The notes beneath the pieces were generated by a model that was given only the letters and a program-made list of their open reading frames with translations, searched no databases and had not been told where the DNA came from. A stretch of 64,000 bases of DNA. It comes from CAINVV01 sp963663675. GTDB taxonomy: Bacteria > Bacteroidota > Bacteroidia > Bacteroidales > Prolixibacteraceae. The DNA lies in NCBI GenBank assembly GCA_963663675.1, contig OY760498.1, positions 124,001 through 188,000 of the forward strand, given 5' to 3'. Below are positions 8,403-16,935 of this stretch, one piece after another; position 1 is the first letter of the stretch, and every line of letters begins with the position of its first letter. The translations under genes were made by a program, and so were the position numbers.

Positions 8403-9446
8403 ATGAGCGATTTTGACCTTTTATCAACAGTGGAACAGGGTGGTTGTTCTGCCAAACTTTCTCCTTCTCAGTTGGGTGAAATTCTTGCAAAACTCCCCAA
8501 AATTGAGCATCCGAGGCTTATGGTTGGCATTGAAACACACGATGATGCAGGAGTGTACAAATTAAATGATGAGACAGCACTAATATATACCACCGATTTT
8601 TTCCCGCCGGTTTGCAGCGATGGCTTTGAATTTGGACAGATAGCCGCGGCAAATGCACTGAGTGATGTCTATGCCATGGGTGGGACACCTCTTCTTGCTT
8701 TGAACCTGATGATGTTCTCAACCTCTAAAATTCCTCTGGATGTCTTTGGGGCGATTCTACAGGGAGGACATGAAAAAGTGGTTGAAGCCGGAGCCCTGGT
8801 GTTGGGAGGACATACCATCGAGGATTATCCTCCAAAATTTGGACTCGCAGTGGTAGGCACTGTTCATCCGGGGAGACTCGTCACCAATTCGGGTGTCAGG
8901 GCGGGAGATATGCTGATTCTTACCAAACCATTAGGATCCGGTGTAATACTTGCGGGTCAGCGCAATGGGATGACTGAAGAGAGTACTGTCAGAAAAGCGT
9001 TGGATTACATGAAAATGCTTAATAAAACCGGTGCCGCAGTGATGCAGGAATATAACCTCAGGGGGGCGACAGATATAACGGGATTTGGCTTGCTGGGCCA
9101 TGCTATGCGCATGGCTGATGCCAGTAACGTCACCCTCAGGATTCAAACCCTGAACCTTCCTCATTTCCCTGAATCGTTAGCACTGCTTGAAGAGGGGTGT
9201 ATTCCGGGAGCCTGCTTCAGGAACCTGGAATTTGTAAAAGACCATACCAACTTCGGCTCAAATGTCGGATATGAGCAAAAGATGCTTTGTTGTGATGCCC
9301 AGACATCAGGCGGTTTACTGATGGCAGTTCCAGCTCAACACGCAATCGAAATTCTGGAAATATTAAAAACAAAGGCAATGCTGCCCGATTCTGCTATTAT
9401 CGGAGAAGCACTGCCCAGAAGTAGTAAAAGCTTGTACCTTGAATAA
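8403..9446 (+). CDS. selD: Selenide, water dikinase (selenophosphate synthetase)
   Basis: SelD makes selenophosphate from selenide and ATP, the selenium donor for SelU. I chose the start at 8403 (MSDFDLLSTV), giving 347 residues, the usual family length; the ATG at 8352 would add 17 residues with no family resemblance. The active-site loop reads EQGGCSAKL: Cys15 and Lys18 correspond to the essential Cys and Lys, while the second Cys of the common GCGCK loop is replaced by Ala. No in-frame UGA selenocysteine codon is present. Other family motifs are YTTDFFPPV, AANALSDVYAMGG, GGHTIEDYPPKFGL and DITGFGLLGH. It closes the cluster. Confidence 0.95.
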   Translation: MSDFDLLSTVEQGGCSAKLSPSQLGEILAKLPKIEHPRLMVGIETHDDAGVYKLNDETALIYTTDFFPPVCSDGFEFGQIAAANALSDVYAMGGTPLLALNLMMFSTSKIPLDVFGAILQGGHEKVVEAGALVLGGHTIEDYPPKFGLAVVGTVHPGRLVTNSGVRAGDMLILTKPLGSGVILAGQRNGMTEESTVRKALDYMKMLNKTGAAVMQEYNLRGATDITGFGLLGHAMRMADASNVTLRIQTLNLPHFPESLALLEEGCIPGACFRNLEFVKDHTNFGSNVGYEQKMLCCDAQTSGGLLMAVPAQHAIEILEILKTKAMLPDSAIIGEALPRSSKSLYLE

Positions 9447-9536
9447 CGCAAAGAGATTGAACCCATACCGATAATAATATTGTCTGCCAATCTTATCAGG
9501 GCAACAATAATTAGTCTGGCGAATAAACCTTTACTC

Positions 9537-9791
9537 TTACTTTTTCTTTTTGCGCAAATAAATGACAACCCCAGCTACCACAACAAAACCGGCTGCAAAA
9601 TAAACGGCCGGACTGCAGCCTTTGGAACCGCTTTCCTCTTCTGCAGCGTCATAAAAGACTGGTTTTGCAGCTTTATCTGCGTTGACAGTATCTTTGTCTG
9701 CTTTAGGTTGCTGCGCCTGAGCCAATGCGACTCCCGCGATGTTCATCAGCAGGACTACTGCCAGTGCCAAACGAATGATGCTTTTCTTCAT
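9537..9791 (-). CDS. Small exported protein with C-terminal membrane anchor
   Basis: This 84-residue protein has an N-terminal signal peptide (about residues 1-25, ending ALAQA), a short charged linker with acidic EEESGSKG, and a C-terminal hydrophobic helix (about 62-79) ended by RKKKK. The layout, with a membrane helix and basic tail, looks like a protein-sorting tail or a simple tail anchor, but I see no known sorting motif such as LPxTG or PEP-CTERM. It starts 14 bases after the stop of the GT39 gene, so it is likely the last gene of that glycosyltransferase operon. It may be a small membrane partner or a substrate of the enzyme. Confidence 0.7.
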   Translation of the reverse strand: MKKSIIRLALAVVLLMNIAGVALAQAQQPKADKDTVNADKAAKPVFYDAAEEESGSKGCSPAVYFAAGFVVVAGVVIYLRKKKK

Positions 9792-9805
9792 GATCTTAAA
9801 ATTTA

Positions 9806-11887
9806 CTATTGTTTAGTTTTTACTAATTCATCATATTTTTTAGCAACATCAGGATCTGTCGATCTGTAGCTGTCGGCCAGCCCAACAATGGCATCCCTGA
9901 AACCCGGATGCATAATCAGGCAGGACTTTAAAAGCTCCCGTGCCTTTTTATACTCCTTATTACCAGTCCATATCTTTGCCAGGGCAGGATATGCATCAAA
10001 ATACTTACGGTTAATGCGGATCAGCTCTTGATACAATACAGCAGCTTTTGCCGTATCACCATCGTTTGCATAAATATTCGCCCGGAACATCAGGATGGAT
10101 TCGCACCCAGGATTAATTTCCGATCCTTTCTGCAAAAGGGCCATGGTTTTCTCCTTGTCACCCAGATTATAACAGACCGTAGCAAAATTATAAAAGATTA
10201 ATTCATCCTTACAATCTTTTTTGATTACTTCTTCAAAGTATTTAACCGCTTCTTCAGGATGATTTTTATTAATTGCCTGATATCCAAGAAAATCATCCCT
10301 ATTTTCTCTTTTTAAAACTGAACAGATCGGAATACCGTCAGCCTCTATTTTTTTGATACTGTTTTTGGGAGGCCAGATATTGTTTTTAAGCAGGTAAGGG
10401 GATATGTAACTGTTGGCAGAGATGTAAAAATCCCAGTCATGCTGACTTCTTTCATCATATGGAACATACTCTGCTGAGATATTTTTTTCATTTCTGAAAA
10501 ACCAGTCAGCCGGGAAATTCGTACCAACTTTTATGCTTGTACCAGGATTTTGTGCCTTGATATAATTTATCAGCCATTCAGACCCCTCCCTGATAGAATG
10601 GTAGTAATAATCGGTTTCATAATTGCCGTACGCTCCTTTCAAACCTCCAACCAACTGATTGTAATAGAGGTAGTAATATGGATGATTTATGACCATAAAG
10701 TGGATGGGATGCCAGGTCAGGGCAACTATTGCAATCATCGCCAAACTTATTCCGATTCGGGTTTTGAGATAGAGGATCAAGTGCCATAAGCCTATTGCAG
10801 CCAATACCACAATTCCCGGATACACGAAAAGGAAATGGCGCCAGGAACCATAGAGGTTTGATTTTTCATAAATCACGAATACAATTGGAAAGATGATGGT
10901 GAAAATCAGGAATGAATATTTGAGCCACTCTTTAATAACAGTTTTTGACGCAAAGGCGATGAAGCTGATAATTCCTGTCCAGACAACAATTGGAATGGTA
11001 ATCAGCATTAATTTTGGAAGATAGTACCAGGGCATAAAGTCAGACCAGACTTGTTTGCCTTCAAAGATCTGCCTGATGGTAGTCGGAAACTGGGCCATTA
11101 CTTTGTATGACTCCCAGAAACCTGTCACCGGGTTTTCCAGAACATAGGGCCATAGAAGTATTCCGAGAAAATAGGCGAACAGAATGATAATTAAGACATA
11201 AAGGAGATTCTCTTTTATCTTGCTGAAGTTGATTGATGAGGTTTGCCAGTAAGTAATTATTTCCCTGGCCAGGAAAAATAATAGCAAGTAGCATATAAGC
11301 AACAGTCCGCCGGGACGAATACTGATGCAGAAAGCCACAGACAATATGAGCAGTATAGTGTTAGTCCAGTTTCTCTTTTCCGCGAAAAGTACTTTTAAAA
11401 GGAAGAATGTACCAGAGATATAAGCCAGTGCAAATGGAATATCCTTCAGGTTGTTTTGTGCATGGCCCAGAAAAGTAGGTGAAGCAATAAAAAGCAGAAG
11501 GGTCAGAATTCCGGCGCCGTACCCGGAAAGCCATATGGCAAACAAGGCGGCAATAAGAATGGCCAACCATGCCGCCAGGCTATTCATTGTATGACGAAAA
11601 GTGTAAATATCTTCGATGTTGAACCAGCGAATCAGAAATGTAGTCAGATTGTCAAATGATTGTCCGTAATACTTGAGGTGTGAGACGGGAGTATCAAGTG
11701 CACTTTTATCCTGGCCGTAAGAGGCAAAATAATTATAAACTTTAACGGATTGCTGGTAGTGTACTTCTTCGTCTCCTGAAATTCCTGCTTCCCTGCTTCC
11801 GGAAATCAAGACAAGAAGCAGTAAAAGGGCTCCAACCGCAAAGAGCGATTTGAAAATTGCCCTTTCATGGATTTGAAGAGTCTTCAT
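9806..11887 (-). CDS. GT39/PMT-like membrane glycosyltransferase with C-terminal TPR repeats
   Basis: I take the ATG at 11887 (MKTLQIHERAIFK), giving 693 residues; an in-frame ATG at 11956 lies deeper inside the upstream gene. After a first helix, the loop REAGISGDEEVHYQQS carries the acidic pair typical of PMT/ArnT-like GT-C enzymes, which use polyprenyl-phosphate sugars. About ten membrane helices follow, then a soluble part, then tetratricopeptide-like repeats in roughly the last 130 residues (AVKYFEEVIKK, EKTMALLQKGSEINPG, AAVLYQELIRINRKY). The start overlaps the GT2 gene by 23 bases. GT2 enzymes of that type make the polyprenyl-phosphate sugar donor, so the pair likely glycosylates a lipid or protein at the membrane. 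Confidence 0.85.
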   Translation of the reverse strand: MKTLQIHERAIFKSLFAVGALLLLLVLISGSREAGISGDEEVHYQQSVKVYNYFASYGQDKSALDTPVSHLKYYGQSFDNLTTFLIRWFNIEDIYTFRHTMNSLAAWLAILIAALFAIWLSGYGAGILTLLLFIASPTFLGHAQNNLKDIPFALAYISGTFFLLKVLFAEKRNWTNTILLILSVAFCISIRPGGLLLICYLLLFFLAREIITYWQTSSINFSKIKENLLYVLIIILFAYFLGILLWPYVLENPVTGFWESYKVMAQFPTTIRQIFEGKQVWSDFMPWYYLPKLMLITIPIVVWTGIISFIAFASKTVIKEWLKYSFLIFTIIFPIVFVIYEKSNLYGSWRHFLFVYPGIVVLAAIGLWHLILYLKTRIGISLAMIAIVALTWHPIHFMVINHPYYYLYYNQLVGGLKGAYGNYETDYYYHSIREGSEWLINYIKAQNPGTSIKVGTNFPADWFFRNEKNISAEYVPYDERSQHDWDFYISANSYISPYLLKNNIWPPKNSIKKIEADGIPICSVLKRENRDDFLGYQAINKNHPEEAVKYFEEVIKKDCKDELIFYNFATVCYNLGDKEKTMALLQKGSEINPGCESILMFRANIYANDGDTAKAAVLYQELIRINRKYFDAYPALAKIWTGNKEYKKARELLKSCLIMHPGFRDAIVGLADSYRSTDPDVAKKYDELVKTKQ

Positions 11888-12794
11888 GAATTTTTTTGAT
11901 GAAATATATCGGACGATTCTGTGATTCCTTGTAGATACGGAATACATATTCTCCAACTATTCCCAGGAAAATCAACTGTATTGATCCCAGGAAGTAGATG
12001 CTTAATAAAGTGGAAGACCATCCCAGCAATGCCAGTCCAAGAACTTTTTCGACCAAAACGTAGATTCCTGCCAGCATGAAAACGATGCTGCCTATTGTTC
12101 CGAGGTATAGGCAAAGTCTTATAGGGAACCTCGAAAAAGAAAAGATGGCATCGTTTGCAAGTGCAAAAAGTTTGGACAGGCTCATTTTAGGTTCACCATG
12201 CAAACGATCCTCACGGATATATTCGACTGTCCCCTGCTTAAAACCAATAAATGAACGCAGTCCGGGCATATACCGGACTTTTTCATTTATTGCAAGAAGT
12301 GCCTGTAATGCTTGCCGGGTCAGCATTGAAAAATTGCCTGAATTCTCCATGTTTTCAAGTCCGGCGATATTTTTGAAGATCAGGTGAAATAGAAATGTGT
12401 AAAAATTCCGGTGGCCATGGCCTTTTCTTCCGGTTCTCTTTCCACTGATAATATCATAGCCCTGTTCCTTGATTTTTCGGTGCATGTCGGCCAGCAGTTC
12501 GGGCGGGTCCTGTAAATCTCCATCCATCATGGCAACAATGTCACCTTTGGATAATTCCAGACCTGCAGTAAACGCTGCCTGGTGACCAAAATTTTTTGAG
12601 AGGGAGATGATCTTGATTCTTTTGTTTTTATCCCTGTAAATCAATAGTTTTTCAACGGTTTTATCAGTGCTTCCGTCATCAACAAAGAGAATTTCATAGT
12701 CGCCGGTAATTGATTCAACTGCGGCGATTACTCTGGAAACCAGATCGTCGATCAGTTGTTCTTCATTGAAAACAGGGATAACCAGGGAAAACAT
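11865..12794 (-). CDS. GT2 glycosyltransferase, polyprenyl-phosphate sugar synthase-like
   Basis: This 309-residue protein has the GT-A start FSLVIPVFNEEQLID, the nucleotide-binding segment ILFVDDGSTDKT, and the metal-binding DGDLQDPPE. Two hydrophobic helices near residues 230-290 complete the DPM1/GtrB-like form. Such enzymes transfer a sugar from a nucleotide donor to undecaprenyl phosphate. It leads a three-gene operon with the GT39 enzyme, whose start overlaps its end, and the small exported protein. Confidence 0.9.
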   Translation of the reverse strand: MFSLVIPVFNEEQLIDDLVSRVIAAVESITGDYEILFVDDGSTDKTVEKLLIYRDKNKRIKIISLSKNFGHQAAFTAGLELSKGDIVAMMDGDLQDPPELLADMHRKIKEQGYDIISGKRTGRKGHGHRNFYTFLFHLIFKNIAGLENMENSGNFSMLTRQALQALLAINEKVRYMPGLRSFIGFKQGTVEYIREDRLHGEPKMSLSKLFALANDAIFSFSRFPIRLCLYLGTIGSIVFMLAGIYVLVEKVLGLALLGWSSTLLSIYFLGSIQLIFLGIVGEYVFRIYKESQNRPIYFIKKIHEDSSNP

Positions 12795-12851
12795 AAGAAG
12801 AATTGCGAAATGAAAATTGAGAGTACCTTGCTATCTTGTCCTTTTTAACAG

Positions 12852-12894
12852 CAGCAAAGCGTGTGAAAGAATGTTATTCACGCACGCTTTGCTG
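12852..12894 (-). terminator. Hairpin after the ThuA operon
   Basis: A 12-bp perfect stem (CAGCAAAGCGTG pairing with CACGCTTTGCTG), extended by TGAA/TTCA inside the loop, lies in the 155-bp gap downstream of the ThuA gene and before the GT2 gene. It is not followed by a T run on the minus strand, so termination is inferred from position and stem strength. Confidence 0.5.
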
Positions 12895-12949
12895 TCATTA
12901 AAGTGATCCTAAATGTACAAAAATCTGAGAACAAAAAATCAGCTTATTT

Positions 12950-14170
12950 TCAGATTTTGCGGGGTCCTTTCATTCTCTCCAGTGTAAAGGAGGCTAACTC
13001 CTGAAGTTCTGTATTATTTAACAGCTCTTTCACAGCAGGAACACAATAGTCGGAGCCCATCCATGCCAATTCCCTGAGAATCAATTTTTTGCCTTCGGCT
13101 GTTGCATTTTTGTCCTTCAATATGTCAACCATTTTTTTCTCCAGCTCCAGCAATGCGGCGGGATCTCCGGATACTTTCCTGATTCTTCCCTGGAGGTCAG
13201 TCAGGTAGCGGGTGCTGTTTTCGATGGAATAAGTAGAAATTTTTTCGAGGTCATCTCCGAGGGTAACCTGTTTATAGTCAGGTCTGTATACTGCGCATGC
13301 AACATTAGGGAAATCCAGGGGGATTTCCTGTGTGACATTGCCACAAGCGGCCCATTCAGCACCACGCTGGAATGTGACAATAAACCCAACACATTCAGTT
13401 GCCGGGTGATGCTCCTCCTTGCCTACATGACCCATAGCAGTGTGGAAAATCCTTCCTTTACCATAAGATAATGTCATCAGCATGGGTTCGTCCCTGCCAG
13501 TTCCTTTTTTGGCAGTATCAGCGTAAGCTGTAGCCAGAATTTCCATGTTCTTGGCTGGTCCGCGCAGTTTGCTGTACAACTCATCTTTTCCGTGCATCCA
13601 GGTAACCGGAAGCCCTTTAAGAATCGGGTGATCAGCTTTTCTGGCTCTCACGATGAATTCGTGCTGCGGACCGTGGGTACCTGCAGAACCAGCTGTTGTA
13701 TCCACAACAAGCTGATTTTTGCTGTAATAAACGTAAGGGCCGTCTTTTTGATTGCGGTTGTTCCATCCACCAATTCCAATGATTTCATTGTACTCTTTCC
13801 AGTCGGCAAAGGAGTTGTCTGCTTCGTGGTAAATTACAACACCGCCCCCGTTTTTAACATATTCGAGGAATGCTGCATTGGTTTTTTCCGGCCATGCATC
13901 GCCATTGTACGCCACAACAACAACATTGTATTTTTGAAAATCAGGCTGAAATTTGCTCATGTCGGCTCCCTCTTTCGGAGTTTGTGCAATATCAGTTGTA
14001 AATAATTTTGTCTGATTGAGCAGTAATTTCAGGATAGGTGCTGATGCGGACCAGTTATGGTTGCTTTGGCCCGTGATAATCAGTGCCCTGTAAGCAGTTT
14101 TTTCCTGGCAAGACTGAAAGAGGAAGAGAATTCCTGCTAATGCAAGGAGAATTGTATATCTGTTTTTCAT
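12950..14170 (-). CDS. ThuA-domain lipoprotein
   Basis: This 406-residue protein starts with a lipoprotein-like signal (LFLFQSC, Cys about 21). The ThuA/GATase-like domain then covers about 28-280: RALIITGQSNHNW, NVVVVAYNGDAWP, GGGVVIYHEADNSF, HGPQHEFIVRA and GKGRIFHTAMGHV. The C-terminal part (about 330-406) is helical and may be HEAT-like (LILRELAWMGSDYCVPAVKELL). Rhizobial ThuA acts with a Gfo/Idh-type ThuB in making or using 3-keto disaccharides. Here it starts 13 bases after one Gfo/Idh gene and is the last gene of the cytochrome/Gfo/Idh operon, which fits a keto-sugar role at the periplasmic face. Confidence 0.85.
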   Translation of the reverse strand: MKNRYTILLALAGILFLFQSCQEKTAYRALIITGQSNHNWSASAPILKLLLNQTKLFTTDIAQTPKEGADMSKFQPDFQKYNVVVVAYNGDAWPEKTNAAFLEYVKNGGGVVIYHEADNSFADWKEYNEIIGIGGWNNRNQKDGPYVYYSKNQLVVDTTAGSAGTHGPQHEFIVRARKADHPILKGLPVTWMHGKDELYSKLRGPAKNMEILATAYADTAKKGTGRDEPMLMTLSYGKGRIFHTAMGHVGKEEHHPATECVGFIVTFQRGAEWAACGNVTQEIPLDFPNVACAVYRPDYKQVTLGDDLEKISTYSIENSTRYLTDLQGRIRKVSGDPAALLELEKKMVDILKDKNATAEGKKLILRELAWMGSDYCVPAVKELLNNTELQELASFTLERMKGPRKI

Positions 14171-14183
14171 GTGATAATCAAAA

Positions 14184-15500
14184 TTAAATAGTTGGTAAAT
14201 TCCAGGGTTGACGATATGGACGGTCCAGCAGTCGTGCTGCCATAGGATTACCTATGATCTCTTCTTTTTCAGGATCCCACTGAATCTTCTGTCCGGTCTG
14301 CATAGCGATCTCTCCGAGTAATGCCACAGAAATGGCACGGTAGGATACCTCAATCGGGGCGATAGTTTTCTGTCCTGAGCGTACGCAGTCGACAAAATTC
14401 TGCCAGTGGTTATCACTTTTTATCAGGTGAGTCTCATTTTCGCCAATCACCTCCTCAAGAATTTTCGGATCTGAAGCTTCCAGTGTTTCTCCGCGGTTAA
14501 CATGGATCCATCCTTTTTCGCCATACCAGGTGGTACCTGAGCCTTTTTCCAGTCGGGCTTCGTTGCATACTCTCATCTCTATTCCATTGGCATATTTGCA
14601 AAGGAAATCATACTCGACAGGCACATTGAAGATGCCTTCTCTCGGATAAAAACCTTCACCGGCAATTTCTACTGGTCCGGTATATTCAAGTCCTGCTCCC
14701 CAATTTGCGATATCAATATGATGGCCTGCCCAGTCAGTCAGTTGTCCGCCGGAGTAATCCAGGATCCATCTCCAGTCCCAATGGCTGACACCGCGATAGG
14801 CTACTTTGGGAGCCGGTCCTAACCACATATCCCAGTTCAGTTCTGCCGGAACTTCCTTAACGGGTGGAGTACCAATACCTTTACTTCCGTTTGGAAGGCC
14901 TACTTCGATGGTTTTGATTTTTCCGATGCGGCCATTAATCACCAGTTCAGCGCCCCTGTGGAAATTGGGCCTTGATCTTTGCCAGCTTCCAGTTTGCCAG
15001 GTGATTTTATTCTTTTGAACTGCTTTTACGATTGTTTGTCCATCACGTATTGTACGGCAGATAGGTTTCTCTCCATAAACGTTCAGCTTTTTTTCCACCG
15101 CAGCAGTGTAAATAATACCATGCCAGTGGTCGGGCAAAGCAATAGCTACGGCGTTCAGATCTTTTTCTTTCTCCAGGAATTCCCTGAAGTCGCCGTACGT
15201 CCGGCAGTCATTTTTGTCGTACGCAGCATCTGCCAATGACTTCGCTTTCGCAAGGTTATTGGTATCCACATCACAAACTGCAACGAATTGCACCTCTTTG
15301 TTTAACTTCAGGAAGTCACGCATGTTACTTTTGCCTTGAGAGCCTGTTCCGATGGCTCCCATAACGATCCTGTTGCTGGGGGCCAGCCTGCCACCCATCC
15401 CCAAAGCTGTAGAAGGGATAATTTGCGGAAGGATGAGAGTTCCTGCCGTTGCAACAGCCGAATTTTTTAAAAAAGTTCTTCTGTTTGATTTAGTTGTCAT
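14184..15500 (-). CDS. Tat-exported Gfo/Idh/MocA-family oxidoreductase
   Basis: This 438-residue protein has a Tat signal (SNRRTFLKNS, then a hydrophobic stretch to about residue 33). The Rossmann motif IVMGAIGTGSQGKSN and the catalytic-type YGEKPICRTI follow, then the C-terminal Gfo/Idh beta-sheet domain with HWDWRWILDYSGGQLTDWAGHHID. The family oxidises or reduces sugar hydroxyls with NAD(P), often kept tightly bound in exported members such as glucose-fructose oxidoreductase. It lies between a second Gfo/Idh gene (76-bp gap) and the ThuA gene. The substrate is probably a glycoside or free sugar in the periplasm. Confidence 0.9.
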   Translation of the reverse strand: MTTKSNRRTFLKNSAVATAGTLILPQIIPSTALGMGGRLAPSNRIVMGAIGTGSQGKSNMRDFLKLNKEVQFVAVCDVDTNNLAKAKSLADAAYDKNDCRTYGDFREFLEKEKDLNAVAIALPDHWHGIIYTAAVEKKLNVYGEKPICRTIRDGQTIVKAVQKNKITWQTGSWQRSRPNFHRGAELVINGRIGKIKTIEVGLPNGSKGIGTPPVKEVPAELNWDMWLGPAPKVAYRGVSHWDWRWILDYSGGQLTDWAGHHIDIANWGAGLEYTGPVEIAGEGFYPREGIFNVPVEYDFLCKYANGIEMRVCNEARLEKGSGTTWYGEKGWIHVNRGETLEASDPKILEEVIGENETHLIKSDNHWQNFVDCVRSGQKTIAPIEVSYRAISVALLGEIAMQTGQKIQWDPEKEEIIGNPMAARLLDRPYRQPWNLPTI

Positions 15501-15576
15501 ATTAGTTATATAAAATGGTTGTTAATGAGAATCAGTCTAAATATTAGCGATTTTGGTCTCTTTTCAATCGAAAATT

Positions 15577-16923
15577 TTAGACATTCGGTGGCGTCCCTGG
15601 CACGGGCACATCAAATTTCATGTCCACCGGTCCAAACAGCAGGTCTTTCGGTCCAAGTTGCATATCGGATTTCATCATTTCTTCCCAGGTGACCATTTGT
15701 CCAGTGTAGGCTGCTGTTCTTCCCATGATAGCGGTAAGAGTCGAAAGGGCAGTCTGTTCGGCCTGGTTTACATATTCTCCTTTTCGGATAGCATAAACAA
15801 GGTGCATATGTTCCTGCACGTAGGCAGGAATTTTAAGCTGGCTCATGGTATTTCCATTCTCATCCTTAGGATATTCGAATTGCCATTTAACGTTTCCGTT
15901 GAGGTCCCAGATAGTGTTGACGCAGTTGGTATAACCTTCAGTTCCCATTACCAGCTCACCGGTACCATTGGCACAGCTGTCGATCTGGCGGCAGTAGCTG
16001 TGCGAGCTGACTCCGTTGCCATAGTCAAAATCGATGTTAAAAAAGTCGTACTGGTCGCCAGTAACTCTCCTGTGACGGCCACCGTTACCAATAGCCCGGA
16101 TGGGAGTCTTGCCCATGAACCAGTTGACTACATCAATATTGTGGACGTGAGTGTCCAGGATGTGATCACCGCAAAGCCAGCAGAAATTATTCCAGTTCCG
16201 CATCATGTATGTCATGTCATCCCAACCATCCTCTCGGGTGCGGAACCAGACGTGTTCCTGGTTCCAGAAAGCCTTGGCTGAGGTCAACCTGCCTATCGCG
16301 CCGGAGTGAACCCGTTTGTAGGTTTCAATATAGTCTTCCTGGTGGCGGCGCTGCGTGCCTGTAACAATACATAAACCCAGTGCTTCGGCTTTCCTGGCGG
16401 AAGCAATAACGGAGCGAATGCCTACAGGATCCACTGCAGCAGGTTTTTCCATGAAAACATGCTTTTTGTTTTGTATGGCTTCCAACAGATGATCAGGGCG
16501 GAATCGGGGAGGTGTGGCCAGCAAAACGACATCCACATCTTCAAGGGCCATCAATTTTTTGTATGCATCAAAACCTGTGAAACAATTTTTCTCAGGGACT
16601 TCCAGGTTAAAAGACTTGAAACGGTCGCGGAAAGCATCGATCTTGTCCTGGAAAACATCGGCTACCGCGATGATCTCAAGGTCTGGACCTGCACTGATGA
16701 AGTTGATGGCTGCACCGGTTCCGCGGTTACCGGCTCCAACAAGTCCGGCCCGTAATTTTCTTCCTTTGGGCGCTCCTTTAAGAATAGGAGGAAGGCCAAG
16801 AGAAGCGTTGGTTATTTCTTTACTGCAAGATGAAAGCAAAGAGTTTGCTCCAACAACTGTTATACCGGCAAGTACACCTGCTCCCAAAAATTTTCTTCTG
16901 TCAATATTTTTCTTGTTTTCCAT
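15577..16923 (-). CDS. Tat-exported Gfo/Idh/MocA-family oxidoreductase (lipoprotein-type signal)
   Basis: This 448-residue protein has a twin-arginine signal (IDRRKFLGAG) ending in a lipobox-like LLSSC, so it is probably exported folded and lipidated. The Rossmann motif RAGLVGAGNRGTGAA and the FMEKPAAVDP motif are normal for the family. The middle holds HILDTHVHNIDVVNWF, in the place of the catalytic His region. It starts 12 bases after the cytochrome-SUMF1 gene. It differs clearly from the other two Gfo/Idh proteins of the window (14184-15500 and 46740-48113), so it may take a different substrate or act at a different carbon. Confidence 0.9.
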   Translation of the reverse strand: MENKKNIDRRKFLGAGVLAGITVVGANSLLSSCSKEITNASLGLPPILKGAPKGRKLRAGLVGAGNRGTGAAINFISAGPDLEIIAVADVFQDKIDAFRDRFKSFNLEVPEKNCFTGFDAYKKLMALEDVDVVLLATPPRFRPDHLLEAIQNKKHVFMEKPAAVDPVGIRSVIASARKAEALGLCIVTGTQRRHQEDYIETYKRVHSGAIGRLTSAKAFWNQEHVWFRTREDGWDDMTYMMRNWNNFCWLCGDHILDTHVHNIDVVNWFMGKTPIRAIGNGGRHRRVTGDQYDFFNIDFDYGNGVSSHSYCRQIDSCANGTGELVMGTEGYTNCVNTIWDLNGNVKWQFEYPKDENGNTMSQLKIPAYVQEHMHLVYAIRKGEYVNQAEQTALSTLTAIMGRTAAYTGQMVTWEEMMKSDMQLGPKDLLFGPVDMKFDVPVPGTPPNV

Positions 16924-16935
16924 GGCTAAAAATCT

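Noticed and set aside
12852..12894. CRISPR or repeat array from the CAGCAAAGCGTG arms
   Set aside because: Only one inverted pair is present, with no further direct repeats.
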